From Planctomycetaceae bacterium (GTDB lineage Bacteria > Planctomycetota > Phycisphaerae > Phycisphaerales > SM1A02): 12,809 nucleotides of DNA. The stretch lies in the NCBI GenBank assembly GCA_027488265.1, contig JAIYCA010000463.1:1-12809 (forward strand), given 5' to 3'. This document shows positions 6,868 to 12,809 of the stretch, in pieces (position 1 is the first letter of the stretch; every line of letters starts with the position of its first letter). The translations under genes and the position numbers were made by a program. The notes below the pieces were generated by a model. The model made no database searches. It had not been told where the DNA came from and worked only from the letters and a program-made list of their open reading frames with translations.

Positions 6868-7713
6868 ATGTTGCCCATCCCACCTGATCGATACAAGCCG
6901 CCACAAAGCAGGGCGGCGCAGGCTGTGCGGGGTTCGCGCGCGCTTTTCGTTGGTTGCGTGGCCGCGGGCCTCTTCGTGGGTTGCGGGACCGTGCCGGAAA
7001 CAGGGCGTTCCCAGTTCAATTTGATCTCCGCGAGCGATGAAATCACGCTTGGTGAAGAGGCGTACGCCGAGATGTTGAAGGGTGCGAAGGTCGTGACGAC
7101 TGGCCCCGATTTCGTCCGTGTACAGCGGGTGGGGGAACGGATCGCGCAGGCGGCCGAGCGGCGTTACCCGAACGCCGTGAAGGGCTTTGAATGGCGATTC
7201 ACGCTCATCGAAAGTCCGGACGTCAACGCTTGGATGCTGCCCGGCGGAAAGAGCGCCGTCTACACGGGGCTCCTGCAGGTCGCGACCACCGACGATGAAC
7301 TCGCGATTGTCATGGGGCACGAGGCTGCACACGCGATTGCGCGCCACGGCGCTGAACGGATGTCGCGCGGCGTGGCGACGCAGGTTGTACTTGGTGCAGT
7401 TTCGGCGACCGGCGAAGTCGATCCAGCGATTGTTCAAGCGACAGCAGTTGCCTATGGCGCGCTCGGTGAAACCGCGTTCAGTCGCAGCGAAGAAAGCGAA
7501 GCTGACGAGATCGGACTCATGATCGCTGCCGACGCTGGGTACAACCCAACGGCAGCAACCGGTTTCTGGCGCAAAATGTCAGCGCAGGGCGGGGAGAAGC
7601 CGCCTGAGTTCCTCTCGACCCACCCGAGCGACGAGAAGCGTGCGACGCGCCTCGCGAATCTCATGCCGAAGGCGGAAGCGATTTATCGCGAACGAACGGG
7701 TGTTTCTCCATGA
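6868..7713 (+). CDS. M48-family zinc metalloprotease, lipoprotein
   Basis: 281 aa from ATG 6868. Peptidase of the M48 (BepA/LoiP-like) group, which acts on misassembled envelope proteins in the periplasm. A basic N-region (R21, R24) and hydrophobic stretch lead to a probable lipobox LFVGC with C39. The mature protein then starts CGTVPETGRSQ, the usual opening of these lipoproteins. The zinc site is HEAAH (H151, E152, H155), with the third ligand E209 in the downstream E-x3-D motif SRSEESEAD. The C-terminal THPSDEKRATRL is also typical. LFVGC occurs twice (26-30 and 35-39); only the second has a full hydrophobic segment before it. Residue +2 is Gly, which under E. coli rules would send it to the outer membrane. 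Its stop overlaps the start of the STAS-MlaE gene (ATGA at 7710-7713), implying translational coupling with lipid transport. Confidence 0.92.
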   Translation: MLPIPPDRYKPPQSRAAQAVRGSRALFVGCVAAGLFVGCGTVPETGRSQFNLISASDEITLGEEAYAEMLKGAKVVTTGPDFVRVQRVGERIAQAAERRYPNAVKGFEWRFTLIESPDVNAWMLPGGKSAVYTGLLQVATTDDELAIVMGHEAAHAIARHGAERMSRGVATQVVLGAVSATGEVDPAIVQATAVAYGALGETAFSRSEESEADEIGLMIAADAGYNPTAATGFWRKMSAQGGEKPPEFLSTHPSDEKRATRLANLMPKAEAIYRERTGVSP

Positions 7714-8891
7714 TGGCCTCGGCCGCTGGTGCGTCTGAGAGCGGAGACTCCGCGCGTCCTTCGGGACGCTCGACAGCGACCGTGCGCGTTGAGCCAGCGA
7801 GTTCTGGCGGCGGAGTGCGTGTATCGATCGAGGGCGACCTGATCGCCGACTCGATTGGTGGTGCGCGCGAAACGCTCGAAAAAGCGCTGCCGGCGAAGTC
7901 ATCGGGTGTCGGCGCGATTGAACTTGACCTCACGAAATGCACGGAACTTGATGCGTCCGGTGTCTCGCTCGCGGTCTTCCTCTATCGCCTTGCGAAGTCG
8001 CGCGGCACGGAGTTTCGTGTTGTTGGCGCCGACGGAGATCGCAAACTTCTCGTGGATCTCGCGCTGCGCGGTCAAGATCCGGTCGCGCCGCTGCCGCCGA
8101 TTGGTCTCGTGCGACAAGTCGGTAGTGCATCAATCAATGTTGCGGCGAGCGTGATTGATCTCGTGCGATTCATCGGGGAACTCTCGATTGTTTCCATGCA
8201 GGTTGCGCGCAATCCGCGACTCCTTCGCGTGCGCGACACGATCGCCGGCATGTCGCGGCATGGAACCGACGCGGTGCCTGTTGTCTCGCTGCTTGGTCTC
8301 TTGATCGGCACCATCATCGCGTTTCAAACGTTCGATCCGATGGCAAAATACGGTGCAAAACTGCAGGTGGCCGACGTTGTCGCGATTTCGATCGTGCGCG
8401 AACTTGGCCCGCTGATCACCGCGATCATTCTCGCTGGACGCTCGGGCAGCGCGTTTGCTGCCGAGATTGGCACGATGAAGGTCACGCAGGAACTCGATGC
8501 GTTGCGGACGTTCGGCATCGATGCGGTGCGATTTCTCGTGATTCCACGCATTCTTGCAGTGGTGCTCGTGACGCCACTGTTGTCGGTCTACGCAACACTC
8601 CTTGGTGTCGCAGGCGGCTTCTTGATCCTCGGGCCCGAGGGTTTCACGCTTGCGCAGTACCTCGATGAAGTGCGCGGAGCGCTTGATATCGGCGATTTCC
8701 TGCAAGGTCTCGCGAAGGCCGCGGTGTTCGCGCTTCTCGTCGGCGCGATTGGGTGCCTCGCCGGTATGCGCACAGGCCAGGGGCCAGGCGCGGTCGGTTT
8801 GAGCACGACGCGCGCTGTTGTTGCGGGCATCGTCGCCATCGTCGTGGCGGACGCCGTTCTCGGAAGTTTCTTCTACGCGCTTGGAATCTAG
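7710..8891 (+). CDS. mlaE: MlaE-family lipid ABC permease with fused N-terminal STAS domain
   Basis: 393 aa. Inner-membrane permease of an MCE-type phospholipid transporter. Residues 1-30 are low-complexity and polar. A STAS domain covers about 35-125, with the core motif ELDASGVSLAVFL (D81-A82-S83-G84), where S83 is the position phosphorylated in anti-sigma antagonists. This is the role of MlaB, separate in E. coli and here fused in cis. The MlaE domain covers about 140-393, with several hydrophobic helices, the coupling segment RELGPLITA (230-238), AGRSGSAFAAEIGTM (242-256), QELDAL (260-265) and GQGPGAVGLSTTRAVV (357-371). ATG 7710 overlaps the M48 stop; an adjacent ATG at 7713 is equally possible. 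mlaF follows after 56 bp. Confidence 0.94.
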   Translation: MMASAAGASESGDSARPSGRSTATVRVEPASSGGGVRVSIEGDLIADSIGGARETLEKALPAKSSGVGAIELDLTKCTELDASGVSLAVFLYRLAKSRGTEFRVVGADGDRKLLVDLALRGQDPVAPLPPIGLVRQVGSASINVAASVIDLVRFIGELSIVSMQVARNPRLLRVRDTIAGMSRHGTDAVPVVSLLGLLIGTIIAFQTFDPMAKYGAKLQVADVVAISIVRELGPLITAIILAGRSGSAFAAEIGTMKVTQELDALRTFGIDAVRFLVIPRILAVVLVTPLLSVYATLLGVAGGFLILGPEGFTLAQYLDEVRGALDIGDFLQGLAKAAVFALLVGAIGCLAGMRTGQGPGAVGLSTTRAVVAGIVAIVVADAVLGSFFYALGI

Positions 8892-8947
8892 GCAATTGCT
8901 CGGTGATTTGAGTTCTCGCACGTCTCACTTTCACGCTACTTCACTCG

Positions 8948-9739
8948 ATGCCATCTTCGTCGCCGACATCTTCTTCGAACACGCCTCGTGAAATCGCTAT
9001 TGCACTTCGCGGCGTCACCATCGGATACGACCGTCCGATTGTCGAGGGCATTGACCTCGACATTTATGCGGGCGAAATCATGTTCATCGGCGGTGGGTCG
9101 GGGTGTGGAAAGACGACGCTGCTCTCAAACATGACCGCGTTGCGAAAGCCGTTCGCTGGATCGATCACGATCGCGGGCACCGACGTGGCGACGGCCGACG
9201 ATGAAGCGATCGCGCGTGTCCGACGACGATTTGGCGTGATGTATCAGCTCGGTGCACTTTTCGGCGGAAAAACGCTGCTTGAGAACGTGCGGCTTCCGCT
9301 TGAAGAGTTCACCGATCTCTCAGATCGCGCGATGGATGACATCGCGCGCGCGAAACTCGGTCTCGTTGGTCTTGGCGCTCACGCGCACAAGGAACCAAGC
9401 GAAATCTCGGGCGGTATGCAGAAGCGCGCGGCGATCGCACGCGCACTGGCGCTCGATCCGCCGATCATTTTCCTCGACGAACCAAGTGCTGGCCTCGATC
9501 CAGTGACGAGTGCGGATCTCGACGCACTCATCGTGGCGTTGAATCGCATGCTGGGGACGACGTTCGTCATCATCTCGCACGAACTCGCGAGCATTTACGC
9601 GATCGGCCATCGCTTCGCGATGCTCGATGGTGCGCGCAAGCGACTTGTCGCACTGGGAACTCCTACGGAACTGCGCGATTCATCGCCCGATCCGTGGGTT
9701 CGCAACTTCCTCAATCGCGTCCCGACGGCGGAGACCTGA
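8948..9739 (+). CDS. mlaF: MlaF-family ABC transporter ATPase
   Basis: 263 aa. Cytoplasmic ATPase driving the MlaE/MCE lipid transporter. Walker A GGGSGCGKTT (48-57), Q-loop Q100 in VMYQLGALFG, signature ISGGMQKR (153-160, the Mla-type SGGM rather than SGGQ), Walker B IIFLDE with catalytic E178, D-loop SAGLD (180-184) and switch H211 in IISHE. The C-terminal LGTPTELRDSSPDPWVRNF also matches the MlaF group. The start ATG has no Shine-Dalgarno. The 56 bp after mlaE contain TACTTC close to the start, but it does not complete a TANNNT box, so coupling to mlaE transcription is the simpler view. Confidence 0.94.
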   Translation: MPSSSPTSSSNTPREIAIALRGVTIGYDRPIVEGIDLDIYAGEIMFIGGGSGCGKTTLLSNMTALRKPFAGSITIAGTDVATADDEAIARVRRRFGVMYQLGALFGGKTLLENVRLPLEEFTDLSDRAMDDIARAKLGLVGLGAHAHKEPSEISGGMQKRAAIARALALDPPIIFLDEPSAGLDPVTSADLDALIVALNRMLGTTFVIISHELASIYAIGHRFAMLDGARKRLVALGTPTELRDSSPDPWVRNFLNRVPTAET

Positions 9740-9743
9740 CACG

Positions 9744-9803
9744 ATGCAAATCACAAAAACCGTTTCATCGAGACGCGTGCGTACGTCACGGAGTAAGTCA
9801 TGA
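9744..9803 (+). CDS. Candidate small ORF (19 aa) between mlaF and the MCE gene
   Basis: ATG 9744 lies 4 nt after the mlaF stop and opens a 19-codon frame, MQITKTVSSRRVRTSRSKS. Its TGA (9801-9803) overlaps the ATG of the MCE gene as ATGA. A GGAG (9730-9733) lies 10 nt upstream, inside the end of mlaF. The peptide is strongly basic (six Lys/Arg) with no membrane segment. It may act only as a coupling or leader ORF that delivers ribosomes to the MCE start. It could also be chance, since 20 codons without a stop is common at this GC content. Confidence 0.3.
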   Translation: MQITKTVSSRRVRTSRSKS

Positions 9804-10945
9804 GCGCATCGAAAGAACTCAGAGTTGGCATTTTCGTGATCGCGTCGACCACGCTGATCTTCGGTGGCGTCATCGCGCTCGGATCTGGCTCGTTGTTCAA
9901 AGATTCCGAGATCGTCGAGACTTCGACGACAGAGTCGGTCAACGGTCTTCAGATTGGAAGCCCCGTGAAGTATCGCGGCGTTCCGATCGGCGAAGTCACG
10001 GCGATCAGTTTCGCCGATCGCTGGTATCCCGAAGATGGTGGACATGGCGAGTACTTCGACTTCGCGTCGCCTGTCGTGATTCGTATGAAGGTGAGACTCG
10101 ACGTTTTTGGCCCCGACAGCACGCATCTCTTCGGTGCGAACGTCGAGGAGGGCGTGAAGCAAGGCTTGCGTGCGCGCATGACGACCGCAGGACTGACGGG
10201 CGGGCTATTCGTTGATCTTGATCTCAGCGACTCGCACACATACCCCGCAACAAAGCCGCCGTATACGCCCGAGTATGCCTACATCCCGAGTGCGCCAAGC
10301 CGATTCGATCAACTCATCGATCGCATCAACACGATCGCGAACAATCTCTCCCAAGTCGACTTCTCGTCGCTTGGCTCGAGCCTGCAGCAAACCGTTGGAA
10401 ACATCGATGACGTGGTGAAGCGTCGCGTTGATCCGATGATGGTCAGCGCGGAGAAGTTCATCGAAGAACTCCGCGCTTCGAACCAGCGCTTGCAGACGAT
10501 ACTCAGCGATAAGGCAATCGAAGCGACGATGGCGAACGTCGAAAAGGTGACCGACGAATTGCGTATCGCGTTTGATGGAAATGGTGGCGGGCTGAAGGAG
10601 GCGCTGGTTGAAATTCCCGCGATGATGAAGAGCGCGCGCGAAGCCGCGGATCGCCTCGACGCGATGCTTGCGAGCGAGAAAGTCCAGCGGATTCTCGTCA
10701 ATCTCGATGCAGCCACTGGAACACTCGCGCCGACCGTCGAGGAGTACCGCGGTATCGGCGAGCAGGTCTCGGAGTTGTTGCAGAGTGAGTCGTACGAGAT
10801 CAGCCAGCTCATTGAGGCGCTGCGGAAAACCGCGGAAAATCTCGAGGATCTCACCGCGCGCGTGAAGGATGATCCTGCTCAAGTCATCTTCGGGAAGTCA
10901 CCGGCGCCGTTGCCGCCAGGCGCGCCAAGGCCGAAGTCTGAGTAA
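9800..10945 (+). CDS. mlaD: MCE-domain protein (MlaD/PqiB-like) with long helical C-terminal arm
   Basis: 381 aa. Membrane-anchored, periplasmic substrate-binding/tunnel subunit. One N-terminal transmembrane helix at about 9-29 (VGIFVIASTTLIFGG). The MCE domain at about 38-142 contains VNGLQIGSPVKYRGVPIGEV (48-67) and QGLRARMTTAGLTGGLFVDLDL (121-142). The latter and the following YIPSAPSRFDQL (161-172) resemble PqiB/LetB-type MCE repeats more than E. coli MlaD, which is only about 183 aa. An insertion-like segment RWYPEDGGHGEYFDF lies at 74-88. Residues about 170-360 are predicted helical with regular Leu/Ile spacing, probably forming a hexameric coiled-coil channel. The tail is Pro-rich. GGAG at 9790-9793 lies 6 nt before ATG 9800. 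The symbol is given by operon context with mlaEF. Confidence 0.9.
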   Translation: MSASKELRVGIFVIASTTLIFGGVIALGSGSLFKDSEIVETSTTESVNGLQIGSPVKYRGVPIGEVTAISFADRWYPEDGGHGEYFDFASPVVIRMKVRLDVFGPDSTHLFGANVEEGVKQGLRARMTTAGLTGGLFVDLDLSDSHTYPATKPPYTPEYAYIPSAPSRFDQLIDRINTIANNLSQVDFSSLGSSLQQTVGNIDDVVKRRVDPMMVSAEKFIEELRASNQRLQTILSDKAIEATMANVEKVTDELRIAFDGNGGGLKEALVEIPAMMKSAREAADRLDAMLASEKVQRILVNLDAATGTLAPTVEEYRGIGEQVSELLQSESYEISQLIEALRKTAENLEDLTARVKDDPAQVIFGKSPAPLPPGAPRPKSE

Positions 10946-11049
10946 GTCAGGTGCCGTGCGTTGAAGGAGATCGCGGGTGAAAAGCCCAGCTTTCTCGGAT
11001 GAGAACGCGACGATCGACGAGTGTTTCAGAACTCAGTTGGAATCGACAG

Positions 11050-11054
11050 AAGGA
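11050..11054 (+). promoter_or_regulatory. Shine-Dalgarno AAGGA deciding the lipoprotein start
   Basis: AAGGA, 7 nt before ATG 11062. It selects this ATG over the in-frame ATG 10999, which would add 21 polar residues in front of an otherwise normal lipoprotein signal peptide. Confidence 0.6.
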
Positions 11055-11061
11055 CCGAATC

Positions 11062-11757
11062 ATGCGATCACGCCACACTTCCGTTTGCGCAATTTCGCGG
11101 AACATCCTCGCCGCCTGTGCAGTCACGTTTGCGCTAACGGGTTGCGACGCGCTCAGTCGATCGGCGCCTTCGGTCGCGCAGTACAGACTCGAGCCTTCAC
11201 AGCAGGCTCCGGTGGAGGGTTCCCAACTCGGAACTGTCTCCGTGATGCGCTTCTCGTCGATTCCGCCTTTCGATGGACGGCCGTTTCTCTACAAGACAAG
11301 CGACGGCTCGTGGCGCACGGACGCATACAACAGTTTTCTCTCCGATCCGTCCGACATGATCTGTGATGCGACGGCGAAGGCGCTCGGTTGGAGTGGTCGA
11401 TTCTCGCTTGTCGGAGTGCAAGGCATCGCGGTGCGCTGCGACTTCATGGTCGACGGCGTCATCGAGTCGTTTTACGCGGATTACAGCGATCCTCAGCATC
11501 CAGTGGCGGTTGTGGAGATTCACGCGTATCTCCTCGATGGCCGCGGAGGCCGAACGCGCATGATCGCGCACATGGGCGGAAAGTCGGATGCGCCCATCAA
11601 GGGTTCGACGGCCAAGGACGTTGCCGATGCGTTCTCGGTAGCGGTGTCGCAGGCGCTCGATCAGATCGTGCGCAAGCTGCCCGCGGAAGTGAAGGCTGAG
11701 GCGACGCCCGCTCCCGCGAACGCAGCGCAGTCTGCTGCCGCGTTCGATGCGGGTTGA
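11062..11757 (+). CDS. ABC-type transport auxiliary lipoprotein (PqiC-like)
   Basis: 231 aa. Resembles the ABC_trans_aux/PqiC (DUF330) family of lipoproteins that pair with MCE proteins and may bridge the tunnel to a membrane. The signal peptide has basic residues (R2, R4), a hydrophobic stretch ISRNILAACAVTFAL and lipobox LTGC with C28. The mature chain opens CDALSRSAPSVAQYRLEP, where Y-x-L is the usual first strand of this family. VSVMRFSSIPPFDGRPFLY then corresponds to the family's conserved Pro/Arg strand region. The C-terminal 25 residues are Ala/Pro-rich and probably disordered. Residue +2 is Asp, the inner-membrane retention signal of the E. coli Lol system. It is the last gene of the Mla-type operon. 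The 116 bp after the MCE gene also contain an unrelated AAGGAG/GTG pair (see findings). The family call is by overall pattern and context, so moderately sure. Confidence 0.82.
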   Translation: MRSRHTSVCAISRNILAACAVTFALTGCDALSRSAPSVAQYRLEPSQQAPVEGSQLGTVSVMRFSSIPPFDGRPFLYKTSDGSWRTDAYNSFLSDPSDMICDATAKALGWSGRFSLVGVQGIAVRCDFMVDGVIESFYADYSDPQHPVAVVEIHAYLLDGRGGRTRMIAHMGGKSDAPIKGSTAKDVADAFSVAVSQALDQIVRKLPAEVKAEATPAPANAAQSAAAFDAG

Positions 11758-11796
11758 CGCGTGCTCTTGAGAACTTCGCGCTTCAACTGCAAAAAC

Positions 11797-11830
11797 TAGG
11801 CTGAACGCACGCGTCGGATCGTCTAGCCTA
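11797..11830. repeat. Short inverted repeat upstream of menF
   Basis: TAGGCT (11797-11802) and AGCCTA (11825-11830) are exact inverted copies separated by 22 bp, immediately upstream of menF. The right arm overlaps the candidate -10 TAGCCT. It could be an operator. The spacing is too long and the arms too short for a good terminator, and chance is not excluded. The whole gap 11758-11839 shows no convincing terminator for the preceding operon. Confidence 0.3.
11824..11829 (+). promoter_or_regulatory. Candidate -10 box TAGCCT for menF
   Basis: TAGCCT fits TANNNT and ends 10 nt before ATG 11840. A weak -35-like CTGAAC (11801-11806) lies 17 bp upstream. No Shine-Dalgarno precedes the ATG, so a leader of only a few nucleotides is likely if this box is used. 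Confidence 0.35.
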
Positions 11831-11839
11831 CGCGACCTG

Positions 11840-12809
11840 ATGTCTGCTGGGCCGTTCCATCGTCTCAACACTTCGCCTGCGACCGACGACACCGCGCGCT
11901 CTCTCGCTGCGCAGTTTCTCGACCTCGCGACGCGCGTGCGATCGAGCACCCCGCCTGCCGCCAACCAAGTCCTCCGCATCGAACGCGAAGTGGATCCTGT
12001 CGACATTCTGCTCTGGTTGCGCGGGGCACCCGCCGGTGCGCGACGCTACTTCCGCGATCGAAGTGCCAAGTTGGAGGTCGCCGGTGTCGGCGTTGCGCGG
12101 CGTGCATTGTTCGGCACACATGAAGCGTTGCGGCTCGCGCCGCAATCGTCCGAGGGCGCACGCGAGCCGATTCACTTCACAGCGCAGCCGTTTGATCCAG
12201 CGCGTTCGCGTGATGTGTCGTGGCAAGCATTCGAGTCGAGCGCATGTGTTCTTCCGATGGTTGAGTTTCGTCGCGAAGGCGAACGGCATTGCATCGCTGC
12301 GAACATCGTGGCGGACGGCAATCATGACGTCTCCCGCGATGAGACTGCGAAGTTACTGACGCGCCTGGCCGAGCCGTCGAGCGCATGTGTCGTCGAACCT
12401 GCGCTTGTTCGCGAGAGCGATGGCGATGGCGAGGCACGGTGGACGCGTGCAGTGCGCGCTGGACTCGACGAAATTCGCGCGGGAAACCTGCGGAAAATCG
12501 TGTTGGCGCGTACGCGGCGATACGCGGCGAGTGGGCCGCTTGATCCAGTGGCGGTGCTCGCTCGGCTCGCATCGCGTGAATTGCGCGGCTTCCGATTCCT
12601 GATGGAAGTGGGCGAAGGTCGCGCGTTTCTCGGCGTGACGCCGGAGCGACTCGTGTCGCGTTCAGGCCGTGTCGCACGTAGCGAAGCTGTGGCGGGGACA
12701 CGCCCGCGCGGTGTTGACGCGGTGGCCGATCGATTGCTCGGCGAGTCACTTCTTGCCAGTCAAAAGGATCGTCGCGAGCACGAGTTCGTGGTTGAGCGCG
12801 TACGCGAAG
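11840..12809 (+). CDS. menF: Isochorismate synthase, N-terminal part (3' end outside window)
   Basis: 323 complete codons with no stop before the window end. Chorismate-utilising enzyme of the MenF/EntC/DhbC group, which converts chorismate to isochorismate with Mg2+ in the cytoplasm. Residues 1-195 are the variable N-terminal half. The conserved catalytic part starts at about residue 200: RAVRAGLDEIRAGNLRKIVLAR with the likely general base K219, then EVGEGRAFLGVTPERLVS, the SEAVAGTRPRG segment, and LLASQKDRREHEFVVERVR at the edge. The KIVLAR lysine and AGTRPRG context favour isochorismate synthase over anthranilate or aminodeoxychorismate synthase. The pathway (menaquinone rather than siderophore) is inferred; downstream genes such as menD would decide it. 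The start ATG gives a normal N-terminus; see the TAGCCT box upstream. Confidence 0.92.
   Translation, partial: MSAGPFHRLNTSPATDDTARSLAAQFLDLATRVRSSTPPAANQVLRIEREVDPVDILLWLRGAPAGARRYFRDRSAKLEVAGVGVARRALFGTHEALRLAPQSSEGAREPIHFTAQPFDPARSRDVSWQAFESSACVLPMVEFRREGERHCIAANIVADGNHDVSRDETAKLLTRLAEPSSACVVEPALVRESDGDGEARWTRAVRAGLDEIRAGNLRKIVLARTRRYAASGPLDPVAVLARLASRELRGFRFLMEVGEGRAFLGVTPERLVSRSGRVARSEAVAGTRPRGVDAVADRLLGESLLASQKDRREHEFVVERVRE

Noticed and set aside
8197..8921. Minus-strand frames antisense to the MlaE gene
   Set aside because: Codon-bias shadows of a membrane protein gene with unambiguous MlaE motifs; products are Arg/His-rich and featureless.
11765..11785. TTGA...TCAA pairing after the auxiliary lipoprotein stop, considered as terminator
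   Set aside because: The stem is about 4-5 bp with a long loop and no following T-run, so unlikely to terminate.
1..12809. Mobile elements, prophage, CRISPR, tRNA/rRNA genes, toxin-antitoxin or defence systems
   Set aside because: No transposase, integrase, direct-repeat/spacer pattern, cloverleaf-like GTTCRA context or defence-type domain was seen. Base and codon use look uniform across the window, so no sign of a transferred island.

Overview
The window is GC-rich, densely packed bacterial chromosome with no tRNA, rRNA, CRISPR array, insertion sequence or phage gene that I can see. The cell is a diderm (Gram-negative type): it carries an MCE/Mla-type envelope lipid-transport operon and two lipoproteins, and it makes isochorismate, probably for menaquinone. 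Proteins and start-site architecture look compatible with Planctomycetota (Phycisphaerae-like), but that is only an impression and was not tested.

Left part (1-5998), metabolism. The 3' end of an RNase D gene (rnd) runs 8 bp from an aldehyde dehydrogenase of the alpha-ketoglutaric semialdehyde type. Converging on it is a DHDPS/N-acetylneuraminate-lyase-family gene. Divergent from that gene, across only 38 bp, is a proline racemase-family gene with both catalytic cysteines. Together these three give three of the four steps of trans-4-hydroxy-L-proline catabolism: 2-epimerisation, deamination of pyrroline-4-hydroxy-2-carboxylate, and oxidation of 2-oxoglutarate semialdehyde. The D-hydroxyproline dehydrogenase/oxidase step is not in the window. 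A malic enzyme follows the epimerase on the same strand, and could drain the TCA-cycle carbon the pathway produces into pyruvate.

Middle (6016-6867). A minus-strand two-helix membrane protein of unknown function, with a beta-rich extracytoplasmic domain, is followed by a 144-bp divergent intergenic region.

Right part (6868-11757), envelope. An M48 metalloprotease lipoprotein overlaps by 4 bp the start of an MlaE permease that has a fused N-terminal STAS domain. Next come the MlaF ATPase, a candidate 19-residue small ORF, a single-MCE-domain protein with a PqiB/LetB-like core and a long helical C-terminal arm, and a PqiC-like auxiliary lipoprotein. The layout suggests one operon coupling envelope proteolysis or quality control with phospholipid transport. 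No MlaA or MlaC is present.

End (11840-12809). The first 323 codons of an isochorismate synthase (menF/entC family), running off the window.

A recurring architectural signal: genes that begin a transcription unit have a TANNNT box close to the start codon (exactly 6 nt upstream in three cases) and no well-spaced Shine-Dalgarno. Most of the other genes have AAGGAG/GGAG-type sites. This suggests leaderless transcripts for unit-leading genes.
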